From Myxosarcina sp. GI1 (lineage in GTDB: Bacteria; Cyanobacteriota; Cyanobacteriia; Cyanobacteriales; Xenococcaceae): a stretch of DNA of 63,567 nucleotides. This document shows positions 61,432 to 63,567 of this stretch, one piece after another (position 1 is the first letter of the stretch; each line of letters starts with the position of its first letter). The notes under the pieces were generated by a model. It had not been told where the DNA came from. It made no database searches and worked only from the letters and a program-made list of their open reading frames with translations. Both the position numbers and the translations under genes were made by a program. The stretch covers positions 1 to 63,567 of the forward strand of contig NZ_JRFE01000060.1 of the NCBI RefSeq assembly GCF_000756305.1, read 5' to 3'.

Positions 61432-63480
61432 ATGCCACGTACTTCCAAGCCAACTCTTCCCGAACCGCAGTTAATTAGTGATTTGCAATCTAATATCGCT
61501 ATTTCGGGATGGGCTACTGTTAGAAGTCAGATTGTCGAGCAGTACGAGCAACGACTGCATAAATTGCAGCAAAGTGGTCTGACGAGCGATGAAATCTCCA
61601 AAAAGCGAACCAAAAAACTCAGCAGAAACGAACTAATTTCTCTGGCATTGTGTTTTCTCGCTCATTTAGTAGAACTAAGCCAACAGAAGCAAGATACGGA
61701 AGATACGATTCGCCAATTATGTGAAGCAGAAACCGCGCTTTTAGAAGGAGGTTATCCTGCCGCTACTATCGCCAAGAATCATCATCCCCTTTACATCAAT
61801 CTCATCCGTGATGCGATCGCTAGAAAAGAATTAATCCTTAACCAACAAAACTCTTATTTGCTTCCAGTTCCCGATCGCGATACAGGGGAACTTTCAGATG
61901 TTCGTATTCACTACGCTCAACTGTATCTTAAATACGATAATCCTTTTTACGTTAGTCTGAAACGCTCTACTACTACCAACAACAATCTCAAGCAGGACCA
62001 TCCTCAGCCCGTAATACTTCCACAGTATTCAGACAAAGCTAGAGAATTGTTAAATAGTAAATCTTATCCCGAACTGGCAACGGGGATTGCTGCTGCTTCT
62101 GGTCGTCGTTTCTCCGAACTGATTAGAGGTCGATTTTCTCTGCCATCTCCTGCCGATTCTCCCTACCAATTTATTTTTGAGGGTCAGTTAAAGAAAAAGG
62201 ACAAAGCTCCTGCTTATTCTACTTATTCTCTCGTTCCTGCTGAAGAACTAATTAAAGCGATCGCACGGCTGCGAGCTTTTCCCAAGATTAAACCCCTAAG
62301 CTCTGCCAGTATTCGACAAATAAACGATTCAATGAATGCGGCGGTTAACTATCAGGTTCAGCGGCATTTCCAAGATACCAATATTGTTTCAGTTTTACAT
62401 GGCGAATCTAGAGTCACGATTCAGAATTTGAGAGGTGTTTACGGGGAAATTGCCACTCATTTTTTCTGCCCCAATCGCGCTGCTTTTCCGCGATTTTTAT
62501 CTTCTTGTTTGGGTCATTTAATTGGCGATGAAGCAATCGCCAACTCAAACTCTCCTTCTACTCAACATTATTTCCATTACTATTTAGTAGACGTAGAAGG
62601 CAAACAAATTGACTCGATGGGAGTCATGCTCGATAAAGAAGTTTCACAACCACCTACTACTGAAATAAAATCCGACCAACAAGAGCAGCCGACAACAACT
62701 GCTCCAAAACCAAAACGTACTATTCTTCATCTTTACGCTTCTACTAAAGAGCGTTTTCAAACTTTTCGAGGTAAAGATATGTCAGAAAATGATGCTGTAA
62801 TTGCCCTCATGGATAAAGCCGAACAAGCCCAAGAATTAGAACGAGAGTTAAATGATGCTCGCGCTCGTATTTCTTCTCTTGAGGCTAAATTGGATTCAAT
62901 CGAAGAACAAAGAGATTCAGTAGAAGTGACTGAAGAATCAGCTTCAGTTGATGATGCCGCTCCTACTCCAGGCTCTAATTTAGTCTCTTCCGATGAAAAG
63001 AGCCTGGAACTGGAGAATCCTACCGATACGGTGCTACTTTTGGTTAAGTCTATGTCTCAACTGACCAATAAACTCGACCTTCTTTTAGAGCGTCAGTTTA
63101 CCTCTTCTAATAGCTCCTCCTCTGATGTTACTGTTCCTCAAGCCCCTGATAAACAGTCCCTTGACCAACAGTCCTCTGACCAACAATCCTCTGACCAACA
63201 GTCCCCTGATGATAAACAATTACCTACTGAAGCTATTCTTAATCGGGCGATCGATACTATCATGGCTCACAACAATCGCGCCAAATCTCCTGACGACAAA
63301 TGGTACATTGGTATTAATCCTTTGAAAGATATTATTAACTCACAAGTGACGATTGTTCGTGTGGTCAAAAGACGCAAAGCTGAAATCGACCAACATCATC
63401 AGCAACATAACCTTGATAAATTTCATAACCGCAACTATCACCGCGAACAAAGCTATACCGATTTCTTTGATTTTTCATGA
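61432..63480 (+). CDS. Telomere resolvase (protelomerase) candidate
   Basis: 682 residues. Residues 200-390 have the tyrosine-recombinase-type core of protelomerases: ELATGIAAASGRRFSEL (R225/R226), FIFEGQLKKKDKAP (Lys 254-256), NLRGVYGEIATHFF (R334), SSCLGH (H362) and STQHYFHYYLVD (nucleophile candidate Y380). The Arg-Lys-Arg-His-Tyr order and spacing agree with this family, apart from a short insertion between the His and Tyr. The N-terminal 200 residues are helical, as in TelN/TelK/ResT. The C-terminal third has a coiled coil (residues ~450-500) and a Gln/Ser-rich linker. Such enzymes turn a replicated palindromic telomere into two hairpin ends; the matching substrate is the palindrome at 42712. 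Confidence 0.8.
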   Translation: MPRTSKPTLPEPQLISDLQSNIAISGWATVRSQIVEQYEQRLHKLQQSGLTSDEISKKRTKKLSRNELISLALCFLAHLVELSQQKQDTEDTIRQLCEAETALLEGGYPAATIAKNHHPLYINLIRDAIARKELILNQQNSYLLPVPDRDTGELSDVRIHYAQLYLKYDNPFYVSLKRSTTTNNNLKQDHPQPVILPQYSDKARELLNSKSYPELATGIAAASGRRFSELIRGRFSLPSPADSPYQFIFEGQLKKKDKAPAYSTYSLVPAEELIKAIARLRAFPKIKPLSSASIRQINDSMNAAVNYQVQRHFQDTNIVSVLHGESRVTIQNLRGVYGEIATHFFCPNRAAFPRFLSSCLGHLIGDEAIANSNSPSTQHYFHYYLVDVEGKQIDSMGVMLDKEVSQPPTTEIKSDQQEQPTTTAPKPKRTILHLYASTKERFQTFRGKDMSENDAVIALMDKAEQAQELERELNDARARISSLEAKLDSIEEQRDSVEVTEESASVDDAAPTPGSNLVSSDEKSLELENPTDTVLLLVKSMSQLTNKLDLLLERQFTSSNSSSSDVTVPQAPDKQSLDQQSSDQQSSDQQSPDDKQLPTEAILNRAIDTIMAHNNRAKSPDDKWYIGINPLKDIINSQVTIVRVVKRRKAEIDQHHQQHNLDKFHNRNYHREQSYTDFFDFS

Positions 63481-63567
63481 CTCGCAGAAAACAGGCATTG
63501 CTTTACTATTCTTGGCATTTACCAAAAGTATTTTCCCATCTTCTGTTTCTATCAGCGTATCGGCTGG
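63475..63567 (-). CDS. Partial gene at the right edge (C-terminal end only)
   Basis: Minus-strand frame ending in TGA at 63475-63477: it reads PADTLIETEDGKILLVNAKN, then SKAMPVFCES. It reads like real protein and would converge with the resolvase gene, the two stops overlapping by a few bases. A plus-strand ATG at 63477 opens a frame to the edge as well, but its translation looks less protein-like. Confidence 0.4.
   Translation of the reverse strand, partial: PADTLIETEDGKILLVNAKNSKAMPVFCES

Noticed and set aside
63477-63567. Plus-strand gene starting in the resolvase stop
   Set aside because: The opposite-strand frame reads more like protein; edge prevents a decision.

Overview
The window reads as part of a large cyanobacterial accessory replicon. 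The cyanobacterial signature is the very frequent octamer GCGATCGC (HIP1), AT-leaning composition and families largely confined to cyanobacterial plasmids (DUF1830-like, DUF3854 primase domains, an MPF type C-like transfer operon). No rRNA, tRNA or core metabolic operon is visible. Both edges cut through genes, so the window is a piece of a longer contig.

Layout: 1-2875 minus strand, three genes (COQ4-like membrane protein cut by the edge, zinc-ribbon solute-binding-like protein, SsuA-like binding protein). 3056-10270 minus strand, DNA metabolism (CyRepA-type replication protein, topoisomerase I, receiver/DUF3102/methylase-like fusion). 10401-12867, a TpsB-type outer membrane transporter, a tiny membrane protein and a resolvase-like relic. 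13162-27349 plus strand, a conjugative type IV secretion operon (VirB2-, VirB3/4-, VirB5-, VirB6-, VirB8-, VirB10-, VirB9-like proteins, then the coupling protein). 27383-33198 minus strand, a MobF relaxase/helicase/DUF3854 gene split by an IS630-type element. 34947-37340, a parM/parR partition operon. 37848-48495, a huge inverted repeat. 46962-52095, toxin-like genes, another IS copy and relics. 52724-63567, a second replication protein (P4-type primase-helicase), an XRE regulator, accessory genes, two Gp157-like paralogues, a HicA-like protein and, at the right edge, a telomere resolvase (protelomerase) candidate.

The main result is that the window looks like part of a LINEAR plasmid with covalently closed hairpin ends. 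A palindrome with no spacer is centred between 42712 and 42713. Its arms match for about 4.22 kb each (38492-42712 and 42713-46933) and then decay into diverged but recognisable homology, ending at unrelated flanks. That is what two terminal inverted repeats joined end to end should look like. At 61432-63480 lies a 682-residue protein with the tyrosine-recombinase core expected of a telomere resolvase. The duplicated termini carry an ArdC-like antirestriction protein, an adenine-specific methyltransferase-like protein and a KTSC-domain protein, so defence-evasion functions sit at both ends in two copies. Near-consensus promoters with a CATAT-N5-ATATG operator-like palindrome drive the terminal genes, and a related palindrome lies before the resolvase gene.

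The transfer system appears damaged twice in this isolate: a 1200-bp IS630-type element sits inside the relaxase gene (removing it restores one 1537-residue frame), and the VirB5-like gene is shifted by a 35-bp insertion that includes an inverted copy of upstream sequence. All identifications come from reading sequence and motifs; no database search was run.
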